In this document: positions 35,123-43,493 of the stretch, one piece after another | Numbering within the stretch: the stretch's first letter is position 1 | Layout: the number at the start of each line of letters is the position of its first letter | NCBI RefSeq assembly: GCF_947488945.1 | Contig: NZ_CANLBS010000016.1 | Location: forward strand, 124,001-188,000 | Source: an uncultured Streptomyces sp. | GTDB lineage: Bacteria > Actinomycetota > Actinomycetes > Streptomycetales > Streptomycetaceae | Reading direction: 5' to 3' | DNA length: 64,000 nucleotides | Made by a program: the position numbers and the translations under genes | The notes under the pieces: generated by a model | Told to the model about the DNA's origin: nothing | Seen by the model: the letters and a program-made list of their open reading frames with translations, nothing else | The model's database searches: none

Positions 35123-37168
35123 TCAGCGCAGGAAGGCCGCCGCCACACCCGCGTCGACGGGAATGTGCAGGCCGGTGGTGTGCGTCAGGTCGCCGCCGGT
35201 CAGCGCGAAGACCGCGCCGGCCACGTGCTCGGGCAGCACTTCGCGCTTGAGGATGGTCCGCTGGGCGTAGAACTCGCCGAGCTTCTCCTCCTCGATGCCG
35301 TACGTCGCCGCGCGCTGGGCGCCCCAGCCGGCGGCGAAGATGCCCGAACCGCGCACCACTCCGTCCGGGTTGACGCCGTTGACCCGGATGCCGTGCTCGC
35401 CCAGCTCCGCCGCGAGCAGCCGCACCTGGTGTGCCTGATCGGCCTTGGTCGCCGAGTACGCGATGTTGTTGGGCCCGGCGAACACCGCGTTCTTCGAGAC
35501 GACGTAGACGATGTCGCCGCCGAGCTTCTGCGCGGTCATCACCCGGGCGGCCTCGCGGGACACCAGGAACGAGCCGCGCGCCATGATGTCGTGCTGGAGG
35601 TCCCAGTCGCGCGCGGTGGTCTCCAGCAGCGGCTTGGAGACGGAGATGCCCGCGTTGTTGACCACCAGGTCCACGCCGCCGAAGGCGAGCACCGCCGCCT
35701 TGAAGGCGTCGGCGATCTGCTCCTCGTCGGTCACGTCCACGGTGACGGCGACGGCCTTGTCGGGGCCGCCCAGATCCTCGGCGACGCGCACGGCGTTCTC
35801 GGCGTCGAGGTCCGCGACGACGACGCAGGCCCCCTCGGCCGCCAACCGCTCCGCCACGGCCTTGCCGATGCCGGAACCGGCGCCGGTGACCAGCGCGACG
35901 CGCGTGGCGAGCGCCTTGGGCTTCGGCATCCGCCGCAGCTTGGCCTCCTCGAGTTCCCAGTACTCGATGCGGAACTTCTCCGACTCCTCGATCGGTGCGT
36001 ACGTCGAGACGGCCTCCGCGCCCCGCATCACGTTGATCGCGTTCAGGTAGAACTCGCCGGCGACCCGCGCGGTCTGCTTGTCCTTGCCGAAGGAGAACAT
36101 CCCGACACCGGGCACCAGCACGATCGCCGGGTCCGCGCCGCGCATGGCGGGGGAGTCCGCCGTGGCGTGGCGTTCGTAGTAGGCGCGGTACTCCTCGCGG
36201 TAGGCGGCGTGCAGCTCCCCGAGGCGCGCGACCGCCTCGTCGAGCGGCGCGTCGGCGGGCAGGTCCAGCACCAGCGGGCTGACCTTGGTCCGCAGGAAGT
36301 GGTCCGGGCAGGACGTGCCGAGGGCGGCGAGCCGGGGGTGCTCGGATCGGGACAGGAAGTCCAGCACCGGTTCGGCGTCGGTGAAGTGGCCCACCTGCGG
36401 GCGGTCCGTCGAGGCGAGGCCGCGGACGACGGGTGCGAGCGCGGCGGCCCGTTCCCGCCGCAGGCGCTCCGGGAGCGCCTCACGCCCCGCCAGCACCGGC
36501 CCGAACGGCTCGGCCTCGCCGTGCTCCTCCAGGTACGTCTCGGCCGTGCGGATCATCCACAGGGCGTTGCGCTCGCACTCCTCGGAGGTCTCGCCCCACG
36601 CGGTGATGCCGTGACCGCCGAGGACGACGCCGACCGCCTGCGGGTTGGCCGCCTTCACCGCGGCGATGTCGAGGCCCAGTTGGAACCCCGGCCGGCGCCA
36701 GCGGACCCAGGCCACCTTGTCGCCGAAGCATGCGGCGGTCAGCTTCTCCCCGTCGGCCGCACAGGCCAGCGCGATCCCGGAGTCCGGGTGCAGGTGGTCC
36801 ACGTGGGCCGCATCGACCAGGGCGTGCATCGCCGTGTCGATGGACGGCGCCGCACCGCCCTTTCCGTGCAGGCAGTAGTCGAACGCCGCGACCATCTCGT
36901 CCTCGCGCTCGACCCCCGGGTACACCTCCTTCAGGGCGCGTACCCGGTCCAGCCGGAGGACGGCGAGACCGGCCTCGGTGAGCGTGCCGAGGTCGCCGCC
37001 GGACCCCTTCACCCAGAGCAGTTCCGTCTCGCTCCCGGTGACCGGGTCGGTCCGCGACGCCTTGGCCGAGGCGTTGCCCCCGGCGTAGTTGGTGTTGCGC
37101 GGGTCGGAGCCGATCCGGTGGGCGCGCTCCAGGAGCGCGGCGACCTCGGCGTGCGTCTCGGACGTCAT
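35123..37168 (-). CDS. rhaD: Bifunctional rhamnulose-1-phosphate aldolase/short-chain (lactaldehyde) dehydrogenase
   Basis: A 681-aa fusion. Residues 1-400 are a class II aldolase with zinc histidines in HVDHLHPDSG and GGHGITAW. Residues about 430-681 are an SDR with TGAGSGIGKAVAE, NNAGIS and the YSATK catalytic YxxxK. Such proteins split rhamnulose 1-phosphate into DHAP and L-lactaldehyde and oxidise the latter to lactate (RhaEW type). ATG 37168 has GAAGGA upstream. Second gene of the operon, 124 bp after rhaI. Confidence 0.94.
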   Translation of the reverse strand: MTSETHAEVAALLERAHRIGSDPRNTNYAGGNASAKASRTDPVTGSETELLWVKGSGGDLGTLTEAGLAVLRLDRVRALKEVYPGVEREDEMVAAFDYCLHGKGGAAPSIDTAMHALVDAAHVDHLHPDSGIALACAADGEKLTAACFGDKVAWVRWRRPGFQLGLDIAAVKAANPQAVGVVLGGHGITAWGETSEECERNALWMIRTAETYLEEHGEAEPFGPVLAGREALPERLRRERAAALAPVVRGLASTDRPQVGHFTDAEPVLDFLSRSEHPRLAALGTSCPDHFLRTKVSPLVLDLPADAPLDEAVARLGELHAAYREEYRAYYERHATADSPAMRGADPAIVLVPGVGMFSFGKDKQTARVAGEFYLNAINVMRGAEAVSTYAPIEESEKFRIEYWELEEAKLRRMPKPKALATRVALVTGAGSGIGKAVAERLAAEGACVVVADLDAENAVRVAEDLGGPDKAVAVTVDVTDEEQIADAFKAAVLAFGGVDLVVNNAGISVSKPLLETTARDWDLQHDIMARGSFLVSREAARVMTAQKLGGDIVYVVSKNAVFAGPNNIAYSATKADQAHQVRLLAAELGEHGIRVNGVNPDGVVRGSGIFAAGWGAQRAATYGIEEEKLGEFYAQRTILKREVLPEHVAGAVFALTGGDLTHTTGLHIPVDAGVAAAFLR

Positions 37169-37292
37169 CAGGGTTCCTTCGTCATCGTGGACCGGGCGGG
37201 TGCGGGCCCGGGGGAGTGCGGGGGAAGCGGTGGCGGGGCGACGGGCGCGCCGCCGGAGCGCCGGTGGGCCGTGCCGTCGTCGGGCGCGGAGC

Positions 37293-38459
37293 TCAGGCGC
37301 CCCAGCCGGCCTGATCGCCGCCGACACGGGCGGCGGCGATCAGGTCCTGGTTGCCCGAGGCGAGGTAGGCGGCGAACGGGTCGCGCGCCAGGCCGAGTTC
37401 TTCCCGGACCTCCGCGAGCAGCGGACGCACGTCGGTGTTGAACGCGTCCATCAGCACGCCGTTCGACGCGAGGACGTCCCCGGACCGCTGAGCCGCCGCA
37501 AGGGCGTCGGAGTCGATGAGGAGCGCCTTGGCCGTGGCCTCCTGGACGTTGGTCACGGACCGGATGACGGCCGGGATCTTCGCCTCGATGTTGTGGCACT
37601 GGTCGAGCATGAAGTTGACGTTGGCCGCCGCCTCCAGCCCGCCGTTCTTGACCACCTCGTGCATGATCCGGAAAAGCTGGAACGGGTCGGCGGCACCCGC
37701 CATGAGGTCGTCGTCCGCGTAGAAGCGGGAGTTGAAGTCGAACGCCCCGAGCTTCCCCTCCCGCAGCAGGAAGGCGACGACGAACTCGATGTTGGTGCCC
37801 GGGGCATGGTGCCCGGTGTCCACGACGACCTGCGCCTTGGGGCCGAGCTTGAGGCAGTGCGCGTACGCCGTGCCCCAGTCCGGTACGTCCGTCGAGTAGA
37901 AGGCGGGCTCGAACAGTTTGTACTCCAGCAGCATCCGCTGGTCTTGGCCGAGGCGTCCGTACACCTCGGACAGGGACTCGGCGAGCCGGTCCTGACGGCC
38001 CGAGATGTCGTCCTGACCGGGGTAGTTGGTGCCGTCGGAGAACCACAGTTTGAGGTCCGGGGAGCCCGTCGCGTCCATCACGTCCACGCATGCGAGCAGA
38101 TGGTCCGTGGCCTTGCGGCGGACCTTCGGGTCGGGGTGGGTGACCGAGCCGAGCTTGAAGTCGTCGTCCTGGAAGACGTTGGAGTTGATCGCTCCGATCC
38201 GCAGGCCCAGGTCCTCGGCGTGGCGTCCGAGGGCGCCGTAGTCGTCCACCTCGTCCCAGGGGATGTGCAGCGACACCTTGGGCGCCACCCCGGTGTAGGC
38301 GTTCACCTGCGCGGCGTCCGCCAGCTTCTCGTACGGGTCGCGCGGCACCCCGGGCTGGGCGAAGACCTTGAACCTGGTCCCGGAGTTCCCGTATCCCCAG
38401 GACGGGGTCTCGATCACCTGGGATTTGAGAGCCGCCTTGACGGCCGACACATCAGACAT
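37293..38459 (-). CDS. rhaI: L-rhamnose isomerase (RhaI type)
   Basis: A 388-aa xylose-isomerase-like TIM barrel converting L-rhamnose to L-rhamnulose, of the Pseudomonas stutzeri/actinobacterial type rather than E. coli RhaA. Metal ligands are likely in LLEYKLFEP, VVDTGHHAPGTN and FDFNSRFYADDD. ATG 38459 has GAGG upstream. It is the first gene behind the promoter and operators at 38508-38597. Confidence 0.94.
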   Translation of the reverse strand: MSDVSAVKAALKSQVIETPSWGYGNSGTRFKVFAQPGVPRDPYEKLADAAQVNAYTGVAPKVSLHIPWDEVDDYGALGRHAEDLGLRIGAINSNVFQDDDFKLGSVTHPDPKVRRKATDHLLACVDVMDATGSPDLKLWFSDGTNYPGQDDISGRQDRLAESLSEVYGRLGQDQRMLLEYKLFEPAFYSTDVPDWGTAYAHCLKLGPKAQVVVDTGHHAPGTNIEFVVAFLLREGKLGAFDFNSRFYADDDLMAGAADPFQLFRIMHEVVKNGGLEAAANVNFMLDQCHNIEAKIPAVIRSVTNVQEATAKALLIDSDALAAAQRSGDVLASNGVLMDAFNTDVRPLLAEVREELGLARDPFAAYLASGNQDLIAAARVGGDQAGWGA

Positions 38460-38507
38460 GAACACCTCGTTGACAGAGTCGCCCTGCGACCGGGTGAAGA
38501 GTGGATG

Positions 38508-38597
38508 TGAATCGTTTCATCCGCTGGCTAGGCTAGGTTTACCGCATCCTGTTCGTCAACAAGGGCGGCAAAAATGATCGCCTGTTGAATCAATTCA
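38508..38597 (-). promoter_or_regulatory. rha promoter with two LacI-type operators
   Basis: On the minus strand TTGACG (38554-38559), an 18-bp spacer and TAGCCT (38530-38535) form a promoter aimed at rhaI. Operator 1, TGAATCGTTTCA (38508-38519), covers the expected transcript start. Operator 2, TGAATCAATTCA (38586-38597), lies upstream of -35. Both are near-palindromic LacI/GalR-family sites, so a LacI-type rhamnose regulator encoded elsewhere is inferred. Confidence 0.7.
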
Positions 38598-38831
38598 TCC
38601 GGAGAGGCGGGGGCCGCGACGCGGGCGTCGCGGCCATCGGTCGCCCGGCGCCGCGCCCGCCCACGGAGCCTGCGCGCAGAGCTCCGCCGGGGCGCCGGCC
38701 AGGACCCGCCCGAGTGGTCTGCCCGGTCGCCGCGTCCGACCACCCGCCCGGTCGCCGCGTCGGCTCCGTCGTCGGGCCGTCGACGGTGCACGTCTGCGCC
38801 GGGGAGCGCGGAACGCGGCGACCGGACGCGG
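38598..38831. other. Intergenic, nothing else recognised
   Basis: About 230 bases between the rha regulatory region and the end of the 77-aa gene. GC-rich, without a supported gene or hairpin. Confidence 0.4.
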
Positions 38832-39065
38832 TCAGCCGCCGGACCGGCCGGTGAGGCTCGGGCGAAGCGCGCGCACCAGGGCGAAGAACCGCGCCTCGTT
38901 CCCCGCCAGTCCCGCTTCGTCGAGGGCGGAGTCGGCCTCGCGCATCGGGGCGTTGAGCAGGAGCAGATGCGGCGGTCGCCCGTCGGCGGGATCCGAGAGC
39001 ACGGCGCGGCTGGCTTCGAGCAGACGGACGTACGCCTGGGCGGCGGCCCGTTCGTCGTCGTTCAT
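38832..39065 (-). CDS. Hypothetical protein, 77 aa
   Basis: Unrecognised small, charged, helical protein (MNDDERAAAQAYVRLLEASR, then SALDEAGLAGNEARFFALVR). AGGAG is eight bases before the ATG, and codon usage is normal. It shares the strand with rhaI but ends 235 bp before the rha operators, so it is a separate unit. Confidence 0.65.
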   Translation of the reverse strand: MNDDERAAAQAYVRLLEASRAVLSDPADGRPPHLLLLNAPMREADSALDEAGLAGNEARFFALVRALRPSLTGRSGG

Positions 39066-39363
39066 CAGGGCGTCTCCTGGTCAGAGGTGTCGGACCATCA
39101 AGCATCCAACACGGGTCTGACAATGACGGGCGATCGACCGCGCCGCCCCGGAGTGAATCCGGCCGTCCGGCGGCACACGGTACGGAATCCGAGGGCTCCG
39201 GAACCGGTCCGGCCACGCGAGCCGCGAACACGGCGAAGCCTTGAGGGACCGGGTGGCGAAATCCCGCGAAACACCCCGCACCCCGCACCCTGCCCCGGCC
39301 GCCCGGCACCCCACGCCCCGCCGCTGTCGCTGTCGGCCCATCCCGCAACTCCGCACCCCCGCC
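39066..39363. other. Intergenic, nothing recognised
   Basis: 298 bases. Cytosine-rich at 39270-39370. No supported gene, promoter or clean hairpin. Confidence 0.35.
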
Positions 39364-40005
39364 TTACCGGCCCGCACCGGGGCCCCGCGTGGGCACCTCC
39401 ACCTCCAGGAAACGGCGGCGGCGCTCACCGCGATACATCAGCACGGTCCAGCCCAGCGACCGCAGCGTGTCCGCGCAACCGCCGAGCGCGCTCTCCTCGC
39501 CGGTGGCGGCGCCGCTGCCGGGCGGTCCCAGCCACTCCACCCGTACGGTGCCCGTCGCGACGTCCCCGCTCACGGCATACCCGAGGCGGACCCGTCGTCC
39601 CTCGGCGTCGGTGGCGGACGGGGGCGCACCCGAGGCCTCCAGCGCCAGGGCGACGGCACGGGCGGGCCTGGCCAGCTCCCAGGCCGCGGGCATCCGTTCC
39701 GGTTCGGTCGCGCCGGAATGGCTCAGCCGACGAATCTGCATCAGCCCTTCGAACGCCGTCCGGACCGACACACGCCGTGCCTCGGCGGTGTGTCCCCACA
39801 CCGCGTCACCTCCGCCGCTTCCCGCCCCCGTTCTCTCACTCACCGGCTCGTTGCCCGTCGCGGGCTCGAACACCTCGCCGTCCCCACCGCCCACCGCACG
39901 CACCCCTTCGCACCAGCCGGCCGGAGCGCCGCGCGCCCCGGAACGGCACCTCGGCGAACCCGCAGGCGATCCGACCCGTCGCCGCTGCCGGTCGACCGCG
40001 CTCAC
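39364..40005 (-). CDS. Hypothetical protein, up to 213 aa
   Basis: Unrecognised. Residues about 80-213 look like a folded domain (AFEGLMQIRRLSHSG, WELARPARAVALALEASG, GCADTLRSLGWTVLMYRGERRRRFLEVEVP). The first 55 residues are low-complexity and may not be translated. GTG 40005 has GGAG four bases upstream; a GTG at 39843 is an alternative start. It follows the GlcD-like gene on the same strand in order of transcription by 59 bp. Confidence 0.6.
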   Translation of the reverse strand: MSAVDRQRRRVGSPAGSPRCRSGARGAPAGWCEGVRAVGGGDGEVFEPATGNEPVSERTGAGSGGGDAVWGHTAEARRVSVRTAFEGLMQIRRLSHSGATEPERMPAAWELARPARAVALALEASGAPPSATDAEGRRVRLGYAVSGDVATGTVRVEWLGPPGSGAATGEESALGGCADTLRSLGWTVLMYRGERRRRFLEVEVPTRGPGAGR

Positions 40006-40064
40006 CCGGCTCCAGTGTGCCGCCCGCCACCGACAACGCCGTACGGTGAAGCGGTCCGCCCGGG

Positions 40065-41435
40065 TCAGGCCGGACCCAGCACCTTGCCGGGGTTGAGGAT
40101 CCCGTGCGGATCCAGCGCCGCCTTCACCGCGCGATGCATCGCCAGCACCGCCGGACCGAGTTCCCTCTCCATGCCCCGCATCTTCAGCAGTCCGACGCCG
40201 TGTTCACCGGTGACCGTGCCGCCGAGCGCGATCGCGTCGTCGAGGATGTCCTCGAAGGCGAGCTGCGCCCGGGCGCGCGCCCGCTCGTCGCCCGGCGGCG
40301 TGATGATCAGCGGGTGCAGGTTCCCGTCGCCCGCGTGGGCGATGTTGGCCACCAGGATGTCGTGGCGCGCCGCGGTGGCCTCGATCCGGGCCAGCATCTC
40401 GGGGACCGCCGTACGCGGCACGCAGACGTCCTCCGTCAGCACCGGCCCCAGGCGTTCGAGCGCCGGATACGCCAGCCGCCGTGCCTGGAAGAGCGCGTCC
40501 GCCTCGACCTGGTCGGTCGAGACCGCCGCCCAGGTCGCGCCCGCCCGTTCGAAGCACTCGCGCACCCGCTCGGCCTCCGCGTCCCCTTCCGCGCCGGGGC
40601 TGTCGACCCGGCCGAGGAGCACCACGTCCGCGTCCGCGGACAGGCCCATCTTCTTCCACGCGTCCACCGCCTCCAGGCAGTGCCGGTCGACGAGTTCGAG
40701 GGCGGACGGCACGACGCCCGACGCCGTCACGGCGCTGACCGCTTCTCCGGCGGACACCACCGAGGAGAAGTACCCGGCGACGGTGCGTTCCTGCGGGCGG
40801 GCGGGGCGCAGCCGCACCGTGATCTCGGTGATCACGCCCAACGTGCCCTCCGAGCCGACCAGCAGCCCGGCGAGGTCGTAGCCGGCGACCCCCTTGGCGG
40901 TGCTGCGCCAGAGCCGGACCACCTCGCCCAGGCCGTTGACCGCCTCCAGGCCGAGCACATAGTCCCGGGTCACGCCGTACTTGACGCAGCACATGCCGCC
41001 CGCGTTCGTCGCGACGTTGCCGCCGATCGTGGACCACGGTGAACTCGCCGGATCCGGCGGATACCAGAGCCCCTGTTCGGCGCAGGCGGCGCGCAGGTCG
41101 TCGTTGACCACGCCCGGCTGCACCACGGCCAGGCGCTCGGCCGCGTCGATCCGCAGGATCCGGTTCATCTCCTCGAAGGACAGGACGATCGCGCCGTCCA
41201 CCGCGTTGGCCCCGCCGGAGAGACCCGTTCCGGCGCCCCGGGGAACCAGGGGGATGCCCTGCTCGACGCAGTGCCGCACGACGGCGCGCACCTCGTCGGT
41301 GTCCCTCGGCCGCACCACGGCCAGCGGCGTGCCGTACGGCGCCCACTCGGCCTCGTCGTGCTGGTACCGGGTCAGCCCGGCGGGATCGGTGAGAACCCGC
41401 TCGGCCGGGATGCCGGGGATCGTTGCGTTCGCCAC
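40065..41435 (-). CDS. FAD-linked oxidase, GlcD/D-lactate dehydrogenase type
   Basis: A 456-aa flavoprotein with a VAO-type FAD domain (IPLVPRGAGTGLSGGANAV near residue 65; STIGGNVATNAGGMCCVKYGVT near 140; LVGSEGTLGVITEITVRL) and an FAD-oxidase C-domain ending GTVTGEHGVGLLKM and LDPHGILNPGKVL. It oxidises a 2-hydroxyacid such as glycolate or D-lactate. GTG 41435 is chosen because AGGAGGTG stands eight bases upstream; the frame opens at 41447 but that start overlaps the ribosome site. No GlcE/GlcF partners are adjacent. Lactate from rhamnose could be a substrate, but the rhamnose product is the L form, so this is weak. Confidence 0.9.
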   Translation of the reverse strand: MANATIPGIPAERVLTDPAGLTRYQHDEAEWAPYGTPLAVVRPRDTDEVRAVVRHCVEQGIPLVPRGAGTGLSGGANAVDGAIVLSFEEMNRILRIDAAERLAVVQPGVVNDDLRAACAEQGLWYPPDPASSPWSTIGGNVATNAGGMCCVKYGVTRDYVLGLEAVNGLGEVVRLWRSTAKGVAGYDLAGLLVGSEGTLGVITEITVRLRPARPQERTVAGYFSSVVSAGEAVSAVTASGVVPSALELVDRHCLEAVDAWKKMGLSADADVVLLGRVDSPGAEGDAEAERVRECFERAGATWAAVSTDQVEADALFQARRLAYPALERLGPVLTEDVCVPRTAVPEMLARIEATAARHDILVANIAHAGDGNLHPLIITPPGDERARARAQLAFEDILDDAIALGGTVTGEHGVGLLKMRGMERELGPAVLAMHRAVKAALDPHGILNPGKVLGPA

Positions 41436-41817
41436 GTCGGTGGCCACCTCCTATATCAATGCATTCACCACCTATCATCGCGCGCGCCTCCCGTGCACTT
41501 TCGTCGCCTCCCCCGGAAGCCCGGAAGGGATACCGGTGGGCGGGCCGCCCGCGCCGTCCGGACCCCCGGCGGCGCGCCCGGCGTCGGAAACCCGGTCGGC
41601 GGAGTCCCCATGGCTCGTGGTGATCTTGCTGCGCGGCGCGTCAGGGTGAGAGATCCTCGACGGCGCCGTGCGCCCGGATCGGTCACGGCCCGCACCGGCG
41701 CGCCGCCCGCCGGGCGAGCCCCGCACCCGTCGCGCCGCGCCCCACGCGCCGCACTGCGATCGCGCACCGCTCCGACACGTAGCCGTGCGCGGTGCCGCGC
41801 TCCTGCGTGCCGCGGCC
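41436..41817. other. Intergenic with AT-rich promoter island
   Basis: The start of this 382-bp gap is unusually AT-rich (TATATCAATGCATTCACC around 41450-41470, with palindrome AATGCATT), a likely promoter/operator for the GlcD-like gene. The rest, to the end of the SRPBCC gene, holds only shadow frames. Confidence 0.4.
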
Positions 41818-42330
41818 CTACGCGCCGCGCTCCGACTCCAGCACGGCCTTCAGCCGTTCCAGCGTGCGCCGGATGTTCCCCCGCTGGAACCGCGCGAACG
41901 TCTGGCCCCGGGTGGCGACCCGGTCGAAGGCGTTGGCCAGTGGGTCGGGCCACGCCCGCCGGTCGTCGGTCCAGGTCTCGGTGACCAGTGTCGCGCCGTC
42001 CCCCGTCGCCTCGAAGCGGTACTCCCACGTGGCTATGGGCCCCCGCAGCAGCGGGCGGCGAAGGCCGATCGCGTGGACCCGGAAGGCGAAGCGCTCCCCG
42101 GGCTCGGCCGCCGTCACGGTGCACTTCGTCGTCCAACGCAGCGGCCCCCGCTTGTTGCGGCCGTCGAAGACCATCCCCACATGGGCGGCGCTCCGTTCGC
42201 CGCGCACCGTGGCGCCCCGGTTCTCCGGACTCCATCTGCCCATCTCCGTGGGGTCGCTGACGCGCGCGTACACGGTCGCGGGGCTTGCTCCGACGACGAT
42301 GCTGTCCGATACGGACGTGGTTCGGGGCAC
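41818..42330 (-). CDS. SRPBCC family protein (polyketide cyclase/START-like)
   Basis: A 170-aa hydrophobic-cavity protein. The helix-grip start IVVGASPATVYARVSDPTEMGRWSPE and the later TETWTDDRRAWPDPLANAF and NIRRTLERLKAVLE are typical of actinobacterial SRPBCC proteins. GTG 42330 is chosen, with AGGAG eight bases upstream; the longer frame runs back through an octamer repeat and is rejected. Ligand unknown. Confidence 0.85.
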   Translation of the reverse strand: MPRTTSVSDSIVVGASPATVYARVSDPTEMGRWSPENRGATVRGERSAAHVGMVFDGRNKRGPLRWTTKCTVTAAEPGERFAFRVHAIGLRRPLLRGPIATWEYRFEATGDGATLVTETWTDDRRAWPDPLANAFDRVATRGQTFARFQRGNIRRTLERLKAVLESERGA

Positions 42331-42751
42331 GGCGGGACTCCTCGTCCATCGACCAATGAACCTGGCTGTACCGGATGCGCGAGCAGCGGTCCGGAGCCAC
42401 ACCCTACTCGCGGGTAGCCCGTTCGCGTCGAGCCGTCGAGCCGTCGAGCCGTCGAGCCGTCGAGCCGTCGAGCCGTCGAGCCGTCGTCCGCTCCATGGCG
42501 GCGTCCCGTGCGACGGATGTCCGTACACGCCGCGCGAGCAGGGCGGGCCGGGGCGGGGAGGTGCGCCCGGCGCGCGAACGGCGCGATCTGCGCCCTCCGT
42601 TCACCCACAGGGACGCTTTCCGTGTCGGGTGAAACGATTCTTCTCCCGGCCCGCCCATGGTCGGCCGGACGCGCGGGCACGCAGAAGCCGCCGGTCCGGC
42701 CACGGTCGCCGGTACCCGGCCATGTTCCGCATCACGAGAAGAGGGCCAGCC
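42331..42751. other. Divergent intergenic region with an octamer repeat
   Basis: 421 bases between the SRPBCC and lysozyme genes. Besides the GAGCCGTC array (42430-42485) it includes GGGTGAAACGATTCTT near 42630, which resembles the LacI-type motif seen before rhaI. No supported gene. Confidence 0.4.
42430..42485 (+). repeat. Octamer tandem repeat (GAGCCGTC)7
   Basis: Seven perfect copies of GAGCCGTC (56 bp), preceded by GTC that continues the pattern. The period is not a multiple of three and it lies outside genes, about 100 bp upstream of the SRPBCC start. Confidence 0.97.
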
Positions 42752-43303
42752 ATGCTGCGTGGGATCGACGTCAGCGCCTACCAGCCCGAATTCGACACGG
42801 ACGGCGTGGACTTCGTCTTCGTCAAGGCCACCGAGGGCCGTTCCTACGTGAACCCCCATCTGGGCTCCCAGGTGAAACGGGCCCGCGACGCGGACTGCGT
42901 CGTCGGCTTCTACCACTTCCTCTGGCCGGGGAACGTCACGGAACAGGTCCGCCACTTTCTCGGCAAGGCGCCGGAGAAGGCCGGGGACGTGCTGGCGGTC
43001 GACTGGGAGGAGACCGGCGACGGCACCCGCGCGAGCACGTCCGACAAGGACCGGTTCCTCCGCGAGGTCAAACGCCAGAGACCCGGACAGCGGGTCCTGC
43101 TCTACTGCGGTCGCGCCTTCTGGCGCACCCACGACACCTCGTCGTACGCGGGCGACGGACTGTGGATCGCCGACTACGTCGCCGCGGGCGAACCGCGCAT
43201 CGAGGCCGCCTGGCGTTTCCACCAGTACACCGACGATCCGCTCGACACCAATGTCGCCGACTTCCGCTCCCGCGACGAGCTCCGCGCCTGGGCCGGGGGG
43301 TGA
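42752..43303 (+). CDS. Glycoside hydrolase family 25 (lysozyme-like) protein without signal peptide
   Basis: A 183-aa GH25 muramidase-fold protein: GIDVSAYQPEF at the N-terminus (catalytic Asp), FVKATEGRSYVNP, GFYHFLWPG, VDWEETGDG (catalytic Asp/Glu) and WRFHQYTDDPLDTN at the end. ATG 42752 has AGAGGG upstream; an in-frame ATG at 42722 is a weaker choice. Neither start gives a signal peptide or cell-wall-binding domain, so it may act inside the cell or leave by a non-Sec route. Confidence 0.9.
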   Translation: MLRGIDVSAYQPEFDTDGVDFVFVKATEGRSYVNPHLGSQVKRARDADCVVGFYHFLWPGNVTEQVRHFLGKAPEKAGDVLAVDWEETGDGTRASTSDKDRFLREVKRQRPGQRVLLYCGRAFWRTHDTSSYAGDGLWIADYVAAGEPRIEAAWRFHQYTDDPLDTNVADFRSRDELRAWAGG

Positions 43304-43493
43304 CCAGCGCCGAGCCCGGGACCCAGAGGCCCGTGCCGGCCACCGCCCGGCGGCGGGGCCAGGTATAGGCCGTTCGGGTGTGCTTCGGGTGCGGGTACGC
43401 CGTACGGGGAGTGATGTCCCACCGCGTCCAACTTCGTTGCGCCATCCTGATGGACGAGTCCTTGACGGGCCGTCGACTTAAGGAGCTGTCGCA

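Noticed and set aside
35039..37441. 800-codon plus-strand frame over the rhamnose aldolase gene
   Set aside because: Antisense to an intact two-domain enzyme; composition is not protein-like.
42430..42485. CRISPR array
   Set aside because: Units are 8 bp with no unique spacers; this is a simple tandem repeat. The same reasoning excludes 32047-32094 and 53461-53508.
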